Shown one piece after another: positions 7,237 to 14,969 of a stretch of 21,182 nt of DNA (position 1 is its first letter; each line of letters opens with the position of its first letter). Made by a program: the position numbers and the translations under genes. The stretch is taken from assembly GCA_046758905.1 (NCBI GenBank), contig JBHIBC010000050.1, forward strand, positions 1-21,182, read 5' to 3'. The notes beneath the pieces are model-generated. The model saw nothing but the letters and a program-made list of their open reading frames with translations. It was not told the origin of the DNA and did not search any database. The DNA is from JBHIBC01 sp046758905. GTDB lineage: Bacteria > Acidobacteriota > Polarisedimenticolia > Gp22-AA2.

Positions 7237-8214
7237 ATGGCGCTCACGACCTACATCGAGGCGATCCGGCAGGGTATCTGGGAAGAGATGGAGGCCGACG
7301 ACCGCGTCTTCATCCTCGGGGAGGACGTGGGGATGTACGGCGGCGCCTTCAAGGTGACCGAGGGGATGCTGGAGCGCTTCGGGGAGATGCGGGTGATCGA
7401 CACCCCGATCGCCGAATCCGCCATCGTCGGGGCGGCGATCGGCGCCGCGCTTTTGGGGATGCGGCCGATCGCCGAGATGCAGTTCATCGATTTCATCTCC
7501 TGCGCCTTCGATCAGATCACCAACTTCGCGGCCAAGAACCGCTACCGCTGGGGGGCCGGTGTCCCGATCGTCATCCGCGGCCCGAGCGGGGGAGGGGTCC
7601 ACGGAGGCCCTTTCCACTCCCAGAATCCGGAGATGTACTTCGTCCACACCCCGGGCCTCAAGGTGGTCGCGCCGGCGACCGCCCACGACGCCAAGGGGCT
7701 GATCAAGGCGGCGATCCGGGACGACGACCCGGTCATCTACCTGGAGCACAAGTACCTCTACCGGCGCATCAAGGAGGACCTCCCCAAGGAGGACTACGTG
7801 GTGCCGATCGGGCGGGCGGCGCGGCGGCGCGAGGGCCGGGACCTGAGCATCCTGACGTACGGCGCGATGCTCTACCCCTCCCTGGAGAGCGCCGAGGCGC
7901 TGTCGCGCGAGCGGGGGATCGAGGCGGAGGTGATCGACCTGCGCTCGCTGCTGCCGCTCGACAAGGGCGCCATCCTCGACTCGGTAAGGAAGACGGGCAA
8001 GGCGCTGATCGTGCACGAGGACACCAGGACCGGCGGCATCGCAGGCGAGATCGCGGCGATCCTCAACGAGGAGATCTTCGAGTACCTGGACGGGCCGGTG
8101 CTGCGGGTGACGGCGCCGGACACGCCCGTGCCCTACAGCCCGCCGCTGGAGGAGTTCTTTCTACCGAACAAGGATAAGATCCTGAAGGCGGCCCGCCGCC
8201 TGGCGGCCTACTAG
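7237..8214 (+). CDS. 2-oxoacid dehydrogenase E1 component, beta subunit
   Basis: E1 beta pairs with E1 alpha to form the thiamine-dependent decarboxylase, and its C-terminal domain docks on E2. At 325 residues it matches the usual length. Family segments are FILGEDVGMYGGAFKVTEG near the start (glutamate contacting thiamine), VIDTPIAESAIVGAAIG, EMQFIDFISCAFDQI, GPFHSQNPE with the active-site histidine, and LIVHEDTRTGGIAGEI in the C-terminal domain. ATG 7237 has GGAG about 9 nt upstream and begins where homologues begin. An in-frame TTG at 7198 would add 13 residues but is less likely. Only one E1 beta is present for two E1 alpha genes, so both alpha subunits may compete for it or assemble together. 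Confidence 0.93.
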   Translation: MALTTYIEAIRQGIWEEMEADDRVFILGEDVGMYGGAFKVTEGMLERFGEMRVIDTPIAESAIVGAAIGAALLGMRPIAEMQFIDFISCAFDQITNFAAKNRYRWGAGVPIVIRGPSGGGVHGGPFHSQNPEMYFVHTPGLKVVAPATAHDAKGLIKAAIRDDDPVIYLEHKYLYRRIKEDLPKEDYVVPIGRAARRREGRDLSILTYGAMLYPSLESAEALSRERGIEAEVIDLRSLLPLDKGAILDSVRKTGKALIVHEDTRTGGIAGEIAAILNEEIFEYLDGPVLRVTAPDTPVPYSPPLEEFFLPNKDKILKAARRLAAY

Positions 8215-8293
8215 GGGGGTGCTGCCGACGCAGGTCGGGCGCGGCTCATGGCCGCGGGCCGGCAGGGGGTCGCACGAGAGGGAAGGAGACGCC

Positions 8294-9640
8294 ATGCGCG
8301 TGGACGTGATCATGCCGCAGATGGGTGAGAGCATCGCCGAGGTGCCCCTCACCCGCTGGCTCCAGAAGCCGGGCGACCAGGTGGCCCGGGACGAGCCGAT
8401 ATTCGAGATCTCCACGGACAAGGTGGACGCCGAGATCCCGGCGCCCGCCGCCGGGACGCTGGCGGAGGTGAAGATCGCCGAGGGCGAGACGGTGCCGGTG
8501 AATACGGTCGTCGGCGTGATCGAGACCGACGCCGCGGCCGCGGCCTCCGCCGGCGCCCCCGGGACGGCGCCGGCCGCTCGGCCCGCCGCTCCGGAGGCCG
8601 CGCCGCCGGGGCCGGCACCGGAGAGGGCGGCCGCGGCGCCGCGGGCGGCGGCCCCGGCGCTCCGGCCGACGCCGGCACCTCCCGCCGCGGCGCCCGCCTC
8701 CGCCCCGAGAGCGTCGGCGCTCGCAGCCTCGGGCGCCACCGTGGAGGAGCTGCGCCGCATCCGCTCGTCGCCGGTGGTGCGGCGGATCGCCCGGGAGCAC
8801 AACCTGGACCTGTCGCGGATCCGCGGCACCGGCATCAGCGGACGGGTCACCAAGAGGGACGTGACGGCCGCGCTGGAGGCGGGCCCCGCGGCGGCGGGCG
8901 CGCCGATCGCGGCGCCCGCCGCGGCGCCGTCGTTCGCCGCGGGCGAGCGGACCTCGGTGCTGCCGATGTCGGCGATGCGCAGGAAGATCGCCGAGCACAT
9001 GGTGCTCAGCCGCCGGACGTCGGCCCACGTGACCACCGTGTTCGAGGTCGACATGAGCCGGGTGATGCGGCTCCGGCAGCAGAACCGGGAGGCCTTCCGG
9101 GAGCGTCACGGGATCAAGCTGACCGTCACCCCGTTCCTGCTGAAGGCGGCGGTGGATGCCCTGAAGGCCTTTCCCGTGGTCAACGCCTCGGTGGACGGCG
9201 ACAACGTCGTCTACCACAAGGACATCAACATCGGGGTGGCGGTGGCCCTCGACTGGGGGCTGATCGTCCCGGTGCTCCGGAACGCCGACGACCGGAGCCT
9301 CTCGGGGATCGCCAAGGCGGTCACCGACCTGGCCGAGCGGGCCCGGAGCCGTAAGCTCAGCCCCGGCGAGGTCCAGGGAGGCACGTTCACCGTCACCAAT
9401 CCCGGGGTCTTCGGGAGCCTGTTCGGCACGCCCATCATCAACCAGCCCCAGGTCGCCATCCTGGGGGTGGGCGCGATCACCAAGCGGCCGGTGGTGGTCG
9501 AGGACGCCATCGGGATCCGGCCGATGGCCTACCTCTCCCTGTCCTTCGACCACCGGCTGCTCGACGGCGCCATCGCCGATCAGTTCATGTCCCACCTGAA
9601 GGGAACGCTGGAGGCGGGGCGCTTTCCGGAGATCGTCTAG
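8294..9640 (+). CDS. Dihydrolipoyl acyltransferase (E2) of a 2-oxoacid dehydrogenase complex
   Basis: E2 forms the core of the complex and transfers the acyl group from its lipoyl arm to CoA. The 448 residues show one lipoyl domain (1-78) with the modified lysine K43 in STDKVDAEI. An Ala/Pro-rich flexible linker of about 70 residues follows, then a peripheral subunit-binding domain (SSPVVRRIAREHNLDLSRI, then GTGISGRVTKRDV). A second Ala/Pro linker leads to the catalytic domain, which ends with SFDHRLLDGA (H420, D424). AAGGAG lies 5 nt before ATG 8294, fixing the start. The lipoyl domain resembles those of branched-chain and 2-oxoglutarate-type E2s, but E1 here is the two-gene alpha/beta type, so pyruvate or branched-chain 2-oxoacids are likelier substrates than 2-oxoglutarate. 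Confidence 0.92.
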   Translation: MRVDVIMPQMGESIAEVPLTRWLQKPGDQVARDEPIFEISTDKVDAEIPAPAAGTLAEVKIAEGETVPVNTVVGVIETDAAAAASAGAPGTAPAARPAAPEAAPPGPAPERAAAAPRAAAPALRPTPAPPAAAPASAPRASALAASGATVEELRRIRSSPVVRRIAREHNLDLSRIRGTGISGRVTKRDVTAALEAGPAAAGAPIAAPAAAPSFAAGERTSVLPMSAMRRKIAEHMVLSRRTSAHVTTVFEVDMSRVMRLRQQNREAFRERHGIKLTVTPFLLKAAVDALKAFPVVNASVDGDNVVYHKDINIGVAVALDWGLIVPVLRNADDRSLSGIAKAVTDLAERARSRKLSPGEVQGGTFTVTNPGVFGSLFGTPIINQPQVAILGVGAITKRPVVVEDAIGIRPMAYLSLSFDHRLLDGAIADQFMSHLKGTLEAGRFPEIV

Positions 9641-9679
9641 GGCCGCGGGCTCGGGCCTGGACCGGGCGGAGGACCCGTC

Positions 9680-10357
9680 ATGCGACGCTGCCGCCACGAG
9701 TTTCTCGGAAGGGTCGACTACCGGTCGGCCGTGGACCTGCAGGAGGAGTGCGCGCGGCGACTGAAGGACGGCTGCGGCGACGAGCGGCTCCTCCTGCTGG
9801 AGCACCCGCCGGTGATCACCCTCGGGCGGAACGCCCGCGACGCCGACGTGCTCCTCGATGCGGAGCGCCTCCGGGCCGTCGGGATCGAGGTGGCGAGGAC
9901 CAACCGGGGAGGGCAGGTGACCTACCACGGGCCGGGGCAGCTGATCGGCTATCCCGTCCTGAGCCTGCATCCCGACCGGCGGGACGTGGCCGGCTACCTG
10001 CGGGACCTCGAGGAGGTCCTGATCCGGACCCTGCGGCGCTTCGAGATCCCCGCCGGGCGCAACCCGGGCCTGACCGGCGTCTGGGTAGGAGGCGAGAAGA
10101 TCGCCTCCATCGGGGTGCACCTGTCGCGCTGGGTGACGACCCACGGCTTCGCCCTCAATGTCTCGACCGAGCTGTCGCACTTCGGGCTCATCGTGCCGTG
10201 CGGCATCCGCGGCCTGGGCGTCACCTCGATGGTGCGGATCCTGAACCGGCCGATCGGCCTGCAGGCCGTGGCCGCGACGCTGGTGCCCGAGTTCGGCGCC
10301 GTCTTCGGGCGCTCCATGGTCGGCGACCGGATCCCGCAGCCGGCGGGGGTCCGGTGA
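9680..10357 (+). CDS. lipB: Octanoyl-ACP:protein N-octanoyltransferase LipB
   Basis: LipB moves octanoate from acyl carrier protein to the lipoyl-domain lysine of E2 or GcvH, the first step of lipoate synthesis on the protein. The 225 residues carry RTNRGGQVTYHGPGQLIGYP (73-92), the catalytic lysine K140 in GGEKIASIGV, and the catalytic cysteine C174 in GLIVPCGI. The ATG at 9680 follows GGAGG at about 7 nt. It lies 39 nt after E2 and overlaps lipA by one base (TGATG). Its likely substrate, the E2 lipoyl domain, is encoded immediately upstream. Confidence 0.96.
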   Translation: MRRCRHEFLGRVDYRSAVDLQEECARRLKDGCGDERLLLLEHPPVITLGRNARDADVLLDAERLRAVGIEVARTNRGGQVTYHGPGQLIGYPVLSLHPDRRDVAGYLRDLEEVLIRTLRRFEIPAGRNPGLTGVWVGGEKIASIGVHLSRWVTTHGFALNVSTELSHFGLIVPCGIRGLGVTSMVRILNRPIGLQAVAATLVPEFGAVFGRSMVGDRIPQPAGVR

Positions 10358-11274
10358 TGTCCGGCGGGGCGGCCACGGTCCCTAAGGGCGGCAAGCCGGC
10401 GTGGCTGCGCGTACGGCTGACGACCGGGGAGGGGTACGGCGAGGTCCGCCGGATGATGCGGACGCTCCGGCTGAACACGGTGTGCGAGGAGGCCCGCTGC
10501 CCCAACATCTACGAGTGCTGGTCCGAGCGGACGGCCACCTTCATGATCCTGGGTGACGTCTGCACCCGGCGCTGCGGGTTCTGCGCCGTCGCCACGGGAC
10601 GCCCGCGCCCGGTCGACCCGGGCGAGCCGGAGCGGGTCGCGGCCGCGGTGGTTCGGCTCGGGCTGGATCACGCCGTGATCACCTCGGTGGACCGCGACGA
10701 CCTCCCGGACGGCGGGGCGGGACAGTTCGCGGCGGTCGTCCGCGCCGTCCGGCGCCGTGCGCCCCGCTGCGAGGTGGAGGTGCTCACCCCGGACTTCCGC
10801 GGCGTGGCGGACCCACTCGATATCGTCCTGCCGGCGGGACCCACCGTCTTCAGCCACAACATCGAGACGGTTCCGTCCCTGTACGCCGCCGCCCGGATCG
10901 GATCGCGGTTCGAGCGGTCCGTCGATCTCCTCCGGGAGGCGGTGCGCTGGAGGGCCGGCCGGCGGAGGCCTCTGGTCAAGACGGGGCTGATGCTCGGGCT
11001 GGGCGAGGCGCGGGGGGAGCTGATGGAGACCCTGCGCCTGCTGGCCGGCGCGGGCGTCGAGATCCTGACCCTCGGCCAGTATCTTCAGCCCACGCGGGAT
11101 CATCTGCCCGTGGTCCGGTACTATCGTCCGGAGGAGTTCGCGGAGCTGGGGCGGGCCGCTCGAGCGCTCGGGTTCCGGCACGTCGAGGCCGGCCCGCTGG
11201 TGCGCAGCTCCTACCGCGCCAAGAGCCACGCGCGCCGGGCGCTCGAGGACGCCCGGGTGGAAGCGGACGCTTGA
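10357..11274 (+). CDS. lipA: Lipoyl synthase LipA
   Basis: LipA is a radical SAM enzyme that inserts two sulfurs into protein-bound octanoate, consuming its auxiliary [4Fe-4S] cluster each turn. At 305 residues the length is normal. The auxiliary cluster cysteines are C43, C48 and C54 (CEEARCPNIYEC). The radical SAM cluster is C69, C73 and C76 (CTRRCGFC). The C-terminal RSSYRA motif supplies the serine ligand. ATG 10357 overlaps the lipB stop; GTG 10354 one codon earlier is possible. Because the enzyme sacrifices its own cluster, the Fe-S assembly operon that starts on top of its stop codon is a meaningful neighbour. Confidence 0.97.
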   Translation: MSGGAATVPKGGKPAWLRVRLTTGEGYGEVRRMMRTLRLNTVCEEARCPNIYECWSERTATFMILGDVCTRRCGFCAVATGRPRPVDPGEPERVAAAVVRLGLDHAVITSVDRDDLPDGGAGQFAAVVRAVRRRAPRCEVEVLTPDFRGVADPLDIVLPAGPTVFSHNIETVPSLYAAARIGSRFERSVDLLREAVRWRAGRRRPLVKTGLMLGLGEARGELMETLRLLAGAGVEILTLGQYLQPTRDHLPVVRYYRPEEFAELGRAARALGFRHVEAGPLVRSSYRAKSHARRALEDARVEADA

Positions 11275-11299
11275 CAGGCGCTTGCGGCAGCGCTAATAT
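11271..11299 (+). promoter_or_regulatory. Sigma-70 promoter of the Rrf2-iscS-iscA operon
   Basis: TTGACA (11271-11276, perfect -35) and TAATAT (11294-11299) are spaced 17 nt apart. The -35 contains the lipA stop codon TGA (11272-11274), so no terminator fits between the two operons and readthrough from lipA is likely. The predicted transcription start is near 11306, giving a leader of about 38 nt. Confidence 0.75.
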
Positions 11300-11325
11300 A
11301 CGACACCGGAAGTCCTAGATTCCGG
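11278..11325 (+). promoter_or_regulatory. Two candidate Rrf2 operators flanking the -10 box
   Basis: GCGCT-N6-AGCGC (11278-11293) fills the spacer between the -35 and -10 boxes. CCGGAA-N8-TTCCGG (11306-11325) begins at the predicted transcription start. Both are perfect inverted repeats of a size that suits a dimeric winged-helix Rrf2 protein, and the regulator gene begins 18 nt later, which points to autoregulation. The repeats are seen; binding is inferred. Confidence 0.45.
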
Positions 11326-11343
11326 GGAAAAGAGGCCCGCCCG

Positions 11344-11742
11344 ATGATTCGGCTCTCCAAGCGGACGGATTACGGCCTGATCGCCATCAGACGGCTCTCC
11401 TCGATGCCGGGCGGCGCCTTCCTGAGCGCCAGGGAGATAGCCGCAGAGTACCGGATCCCTCCGGCCCTGATGGCGAAGCTGTTGCAGCGGCTGGCGCGGC
11501 GGGGCCTGGTGGCGTCGCACCACGGGACCAAGGGGGGCTATCAGATCGCCCGTCCGGTGGCGGAGATCTCCCTGTGGGAGGTCATCGAGGCGATCGAGGG
11601 GCCGATCTGCCTGATCGAGTGCCAGGATCCGGACAAGGGCCACTGCCCGCAGGGGTCGACCTGCACCGTGCAGCGGCCGCTGCTCCAGGTGCAGAGGAAG
11701 ATCGCCAGGGTCCTGGAGGGCACGACGCTGGGGGATCTGTGA
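11344..11742 (+). CDS. Rrf2-family Fe-S regulator, IscR-like
   Basis: Rrf2 regulators are small winged-helix DNA-binding proteins; IscR senses Fe-S status through a [2Fe-2S] cluster and controls Fe-S assembly genes. This 132-residue protein starts IRLSKRTDYGLIAIRRLSS, contains FLSAREIAAEYRIPPALMAKLLQRL as helix-turn-helix, and the wing LVASHHGTKGGYQIARP. The cluster region has C89, C93, C101 and C107, spaced x3, x7, x5. E. coli IscR has three cysteines spaced x5, x5, so the ligand set may differ. AGAGG lies about 8 nt before the ATG. The stop overlaps the cysteine desulfurase start as GTGA. Genomic position, cysteines and upstream palindromes support an IscR-like role; identity with IscR itself is not proven. 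Confidence 0.88.
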   Translation: MIRLSKRTDYGLIAIRRLSSMPGGAFLSAREIAAEYRIPPALMAKLLQRLARRGLVASHHGTKGGYQIARPVAEISLWEVIEAIEGPICLIECQDPDKGHCPQGSTCTVQRPLLQVQRKIARVLEGTTLGDL

Positions 11743-12974
11743 GCCGGCCGATCTACATGGACAGCCACGCCACGACCCGGGTCGACTCGAGGGTCGTCAA
11801 GGCGATGCTGCCGTTTTTCGGGGAGGACTTCGGCAACGCCTCGTCCAAGACGCACGCCTTCGGGTGGAGGGCCGAGGAGGCGGTGGCGCGGGCGCGCGTC
11901 CAGGTGGCGCGGGCCATCGGCGCCGGCCCCAAGGAGATCGTATTCACCTCCGGGGCGACCGAGTCGGACAACCTGGCCCTGTTCGGCGCCCTGGCGGGGC
12001 TCCGAGGCAAGCGGGACCACCTGATCACCGGCGCCACCGAGCACCCCGCGGTCCTGGACGCGGCGCGCTTCCTCGAGGACGGCGGGCTCCGCGTGACCCG
12101 CCTGCCCGTGGACCGCTACGGGAGGATCGACCCCGACGACCTGCGCCGGGCGATCACCGACCGCACGGCGCTGGTCTCGCTGATGTTCGCCAACAACGAG
12201 GTCGGCACGCTCCACCCGATCCGGGAGATCGGCGCGATCTGCAAGGAGCGCGGGATCCTGTTTCACACCGACGCCGCCCAGGCGGCGGGGAAGGTGCCGG
12301 TGGAGGTGGAGGAGATGGGGATCGATCTACTGTCGATCTCGGCCCACAAGGTGTACGGCCCCAAGGGAGTCGGCGCCCTCTACGTGCGGCGCAGAAGCCC
12401 GCGCGTGATCCTGGAGCCGATGCTGCGCGGAGGCGGGCAGGAGCGGGGGCTGCGCCCCGGAACGCTGAACGTCCCCGGCATCGTCGGGCTGGGCGTGGCG
12501 CTCGAGATCGCCTGCGCCGGCATGGCCGAGGAGTCGCGCCGGATGGCGGCGCTGCGCGACCGCCTGCAGGCGGGGATCCTGGGCCGGCTGGACCAGGTCA
12601 CGGTCAACGGCCATCCGACGGACCGACTCCCGCACAACCTGAACCTCAGTTTCGCTCACGTGGAGGGCGAGTCCCTCGTGATGGCCCTCGACGACGTGGC
12701 GGTGTCGTCCGGGGCGGCCTGCTCCTCGGACCGGAGGGAGCCTTCGCACGTCCTGCGCGCGATGGGTCTCGGCGACGACGCGGCCCAGACGTCGATCCGG
12801 TTCGGGCTCGGCCGGTTCAACACCGAGCAGGAGGTCGACTATGTCGTCGCGCGGGTCGCCGACGCCGTCGCCCGCCTGCGCGAGATCTCGCCGCTGTACG
12901 GGAACCCACGAGGCGGCGCGCCGGCGCCGTCGTCGCGCGTCGGGCGCGAGACAGGGAGGTCAATGGTTCGATGA
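11739..12974 (+). CDS. iscS: Cysteine desulfurase (IscS/NifS type)
   Basis: This PLP enzyme takes sulfur from cysteine as a persulfide for Fe-S clusters, thiamine and tRNA thiolation. The 411 residues contain IYMDSHATTRVD at the start, FTSGATESDN (69-78), ANNEVGTLHPI (151-161), FHTDAAQAAGK, the PLP lysine K204 in SAHKVYGPKG, and the catalytic cysteine C328 in SSGAACSS. That loop marks group I (IscS/NifS). GTG 11739 overlaps the regulator's stop (GTGA); ATG 11757 would cut the conserved N-terminus. About 25 residues (RGGAPAPSSRVGRETGRSMVR and the preceding residues) extend past the usual SPLY end, and this tail is where IscS normally meets its scaffold. The stop overlaps iscA as ATGA. Confidence 0.95.
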   Translation: MSRPIYMDSHATTRVDSRVVKAMLPFFGEDFGNASSKTHAFGWRAEEAVARARVQVARAIGAGPKEIVFTSGATESDNLALFGALAGLRGKRDHLITGATEHPAVLDAARFLEDGGLRVTRLPVDRYGRIDPDDLRRAITDRTALVSLMFANNEVGTLHPIREIGAICKERGILFHTDAAQAAGKVPVEVEEMGIDLLSISAHKVYGPKGVGALYVRRRSPRVILEPMLRGGGQERGLRPGTLNVPGIVGLGVALEIACAGMAEESRRMAALRDRLQAGILGRLDQVTVNGHPTDRLPHNLNLSFAHVEGESLVMALDDVAVSSGAACSSDRREPSHVLRAMGLGDDAAQTSIRFGLGRFNTEQEVDYVVARVADAVARLREISPLYGNPRGGAPAPSSRVGRETGRSMVR

Positions 12975-13294
12975 TCCATCTCACGGAAAAGGCTGCGGAG
13001 CACGTCAAGAGGCTGATGGACAGGGAGGGCCTCGCCGATCACGGACTGCGCGTCGCGGTCGCGGGGGGCGGATGTTCCGGCCTGTCCTACAAGCTGAACT
13101 TCGAGAAGGACGCGGCCGAGGGCGACAAGGTCTTCGAGCAGCACGGCGTGCGCATCTTCCTGGACCCGAAGAGCCACGTCTTCGTGAACGGCCTGACGCT
13201 CGATTTCTCCGACGGGTTGAACGGGACCGGCTTCGTGTTCCTGAACCCGAACGCCAAATCGAGCTGCGGCTGCGGCAGCTCGTTCTCGGCCTGA
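12971..13294 (+). CDS. iscA: A-type Fe-S carrier (IscA/ErpA/SufA family)
   Basis: A-type carriers receive Fe-S clusters and deliver them to apo-enzymes such as LipA. At 107 residues the length is standard. The three invariant cysteines are visible: C35 in AGGGCSGLSY and C99 and C101 in SSCGCGSSF. The ATGA overlap with iscS implies coupled translation. Sequence alone does not separate IscA, ErpA and SufA; the symbol follows the position next to iscS and an IscR-like gene. No iscU, hscA, hscB or fdx gene follows. Confidence 0.93.
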   Translation: MIHLTEKAAEHVKRLMDREGLADHGLRVAVAGGGCSGLSYKLNFEKDAAEGDKVFEQHGVRIFLDPKSHVFVNGLTLDFSDGLNGTGFVFLNPNAKSSCGCGSSFSA

Positions 13295-13320
13295 AGCCCC
13301 GCCCGGCGCCTCCCGACCCC

Positions 13321-13686
13321 ATGAACGCCTACCTCGGCGAGGGGCTGCGCCTGCTGCGCGCGGGTGACTGGGTCGAGGCGATCCGCAGCCTCGCCTGGGC
13401 CCGCGACACGGAGCCGGAAGAGGCGGAGGTCTATCTCGCCCTTATCGACGCCTACGAGCGCGGCGCCGACGCCGAGAACGAGCCCGACCTGCTGCAGCAG
13501 GCGTTCAACGTCTGCCGCGACCTGCGCGACCGGCGACTGCCGATGAGCGAAGGGCAGCGGCGCGCCTTCTACGACGCGTTCGTGCGGGTGCGCGGGAAGA
13601 TTGTCGCGGCGCGAGCGCGGGGATGGACGCCGCCTCCTCCCAAGGAGAAGGTGCGCGCACTGTCCCCGAAAGCGCGCCGGGCCTGA
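13321..13686 (+). CDS. Small TPR-like protein of unknown function
   Basis: This 121-residue product begins 26 nt after iscA. Residues 1-52 look like a tetratricopeptide pair: GEGLRLLRAGDWVEAIRSL, then EPEEAEVYLALIDAYERGA with alternating small and bulky residues. The rest is mostly helical and ends in a basic tail with WTPPPPKEKVRAL. There are no membrane segments and only one cysteine, so it is not a ferredoxin or scaffold. No clear ribosome binding site precedes ATG 13321, and translation may depend on readthrough from iscA. Its place at the end of the Fe-S operon suggests an assembly or adaptor role, but nothing in the sequence proves it. An inverted repeat begins at its stop codon. Confidence 0.65.
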   Translation: MNAYLGEGLRLLRAGDWVEAIRSLAWARDTEPEEAEVYLALIDAYERGADAENEPDLLQQAFNVCRDLRDRRLPMSEGQRRAFYDAFVRVRGKIVAARARGWTPPPPKEKVRALSPKARRA

Positions 13687-13748
13687 CCGGCGTCGCCTCC
13701 GTCACCCAGCGCCCCGTCGCCGGGCCGCCCGCAGCGGCGGACGCCGGT
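13686..13748. repeat. 9-bp inverted repeat after the TPR-like gene
   Basis: ACCGGCGTC (13686-13694) is perfectly complementary to GACGCCGGT (13740-13748), with 45 nt between the arms. It lies between the TPR-like stop and the -35 of the next gene. No T-tract follows, so it is a weak candidate for a transcription boundary and could be chance at this GC content. Confidence 0.35.
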
Positions 13749-13777
13749 TGCGAGCCCCGATCCGACGGTGCTATTAT
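13748..13777 (+). promoter_or_regulatory. Promoter of the deoxyhypusine-synthase-like gene
   Basis: TTGCGA (13748-13753) and TATTAT (13772-13777) are separated by 18 nt, with TG at 13769-13770 forming an extended -10. The predicted start near 13784 gives a leader of about 52 nt. This suggests the gene is a separate unit from the Fe-S operon. Confidence 0.55.
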
Positions 13778-13835
13778 CCGCGCCAATCGCGCGCAAGGGC
13801 GTGCTCACGCGGTGGTTCCGTCTGAGGAGGGCGCG

Positions 13836-14969
13836 ATGTCTGTGAAGGGGCGGTTCCTCTCCGGCCAGCGCATCAACCCCGACCCGATTCGGGGCGGGAT
13901 GAGCGTCGATCGGCTGATCGACGAGGCCTTCCTCGCTTACAACGGCGGGAGGCTGCAGCGGGCCTGCCAGCTGTTCTGCGAGAAGATGCTCAGGGAGGAC
14001 GTGGTCGTCGGCGTCAGCCTCTCCGGCGCGCTGACCCCCGCGGGGATGGGACGCTCCTGCATCATCCCGCTCATCAAGGCCGGCTTCATCGACTGGATCG
14101 TCACCACGGGCGCCAACCTGTATCACGATGCGCACTTCGGCCTGGGGATGCCGCTGCACCGCGGCACGCACAAGATCGACGACGCGGTGCTTCGCCGGGA
14201 GGGCGTCATCCGGATCTACGACATCCTGTTCGACGCCAGGGTGCTCATCGATACCGACTCCTACATGCGGGCCGTGATGGAGCAGGAGCCGTTCAACAGG
14301 GAGATGGGGACCGCCGAGCTGCACCACCTGCTCGGCAGGTACCTCGCCGCCCGGGAGGAGGAGATGGGCGCGCAGGACACCTGCGTCCTGACCACCGCCT
14401 ACCGGTCCGGGGTCCCGTGCTACGTCAGCTCCCCGGGGGACTCGACCATCGGCCTGAACGCGGCCGAGCTGGCCATGCGCGGCGTCGGCCCCCGCGTCGA
14501 CGTGTCGCGCGACGTCAACGAGACCACCGCCATCGTCTACTACGCCCATTGGTCCGGGGGGCGGAGCGGCGTGCTGATGCTGGGGGGCGGATCGCCCAAG
14601 AACTTCGTGCTGCAGACCGAGCCGCAGATGCAGGAGATCCTGGGCCTCAAGGTCCCCGGGCACGACTACTACGTGCAGATCACCGACGCCCGGCCGGACA
14701 CCGGCGGGCTGTCGGGCGCGACGCCGTCCGAAGCCGTGTCGTGGGGAAAAGTGGACCCGGAGAAGCTCGAGGAGTCGGTGGTGGTCTACGCGGACACCAC
14801 AATCGCCGCGCCGCTTCTGACCGCGTACGCCATGTCGCGGGCGCGGCCGCGCAGGCTCAGGCGTCTGTTCGACCGACGGGACGAGCTGGTCGAGCGCCTC
14901 AGGAAGGATTTCCTGCGGCAGTTCGAGAAGGAGGAGGCCGCCCGCCGCGCCGCGGCCAGGAAAACGTGA
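13836..14969 (+). CDS. Deoxyhypusine synthase-family protein (possible homospermidine synthase)
   Basis: The eukaryotic and archaeal enzyme transfers the aminobutyl group of spermidine to a lysine of eIF5A. Bacteria have no eIF5A, and bacterial members of the family studied so far make homospermidine (SpeY). The 377 residues keep the main sites: GVSLSGALTPAGMG (59-72) and TTGANLYHD for NAD, YVSSPGDSTIG, LMLGGGSPKNF (248-258), and the catalytic lysine K305 in SEAVSWGKV, matching the human EAVSWGKI. It ends in a charged helix. GAGGAGG lies 5 nt before ATG 13836, a strong ribosome binding site that settles the start. No polyamine gene is nearby. The fold and the lysine are clear; whether the acceptor is putrescine or a protein is open. 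Confidence 0.9.
   Translation: MSVKGRFLSGQRINPDPIRGGMSVDRLIDEAFLAYNGGRLQRACQLFCEKMLREDVVVGVSLSGALTPAGMGRSCIIPLIKAGFIDWIVTTGANLYHDAHFGLGMPLHRGTHKIDDAVLRREGVIRIYDILFDARVLIDTDSYMRAVMEQEPFNREMGTAELHHLLGRYLAAREEEMGAQDTCVLTTAYRSGVPCYVSSPGDSTIGLNAAELAMRGVGPRVDVSRDVNETTAIVYYAHWSGGRSGVLMLGGGSPKNFVLQTEPQMQEILGLKVPGHDYYVQITDARPDTGGLSGATPSEAVSWGKVDPEKLEESVVVYADTTIAAPLLTAYAMSRARPRRLRRLFDRRDELVERLRKDFLRQFEKEEAARRAAARKT

Noticed and set aside
8520..8760. GC-rich repetitive DNA as a possible regulatory repeat
   Set aside because: It is the Ala/Pro-rich linker of E2 in the reading frame, so codon repetition explains the pattern.
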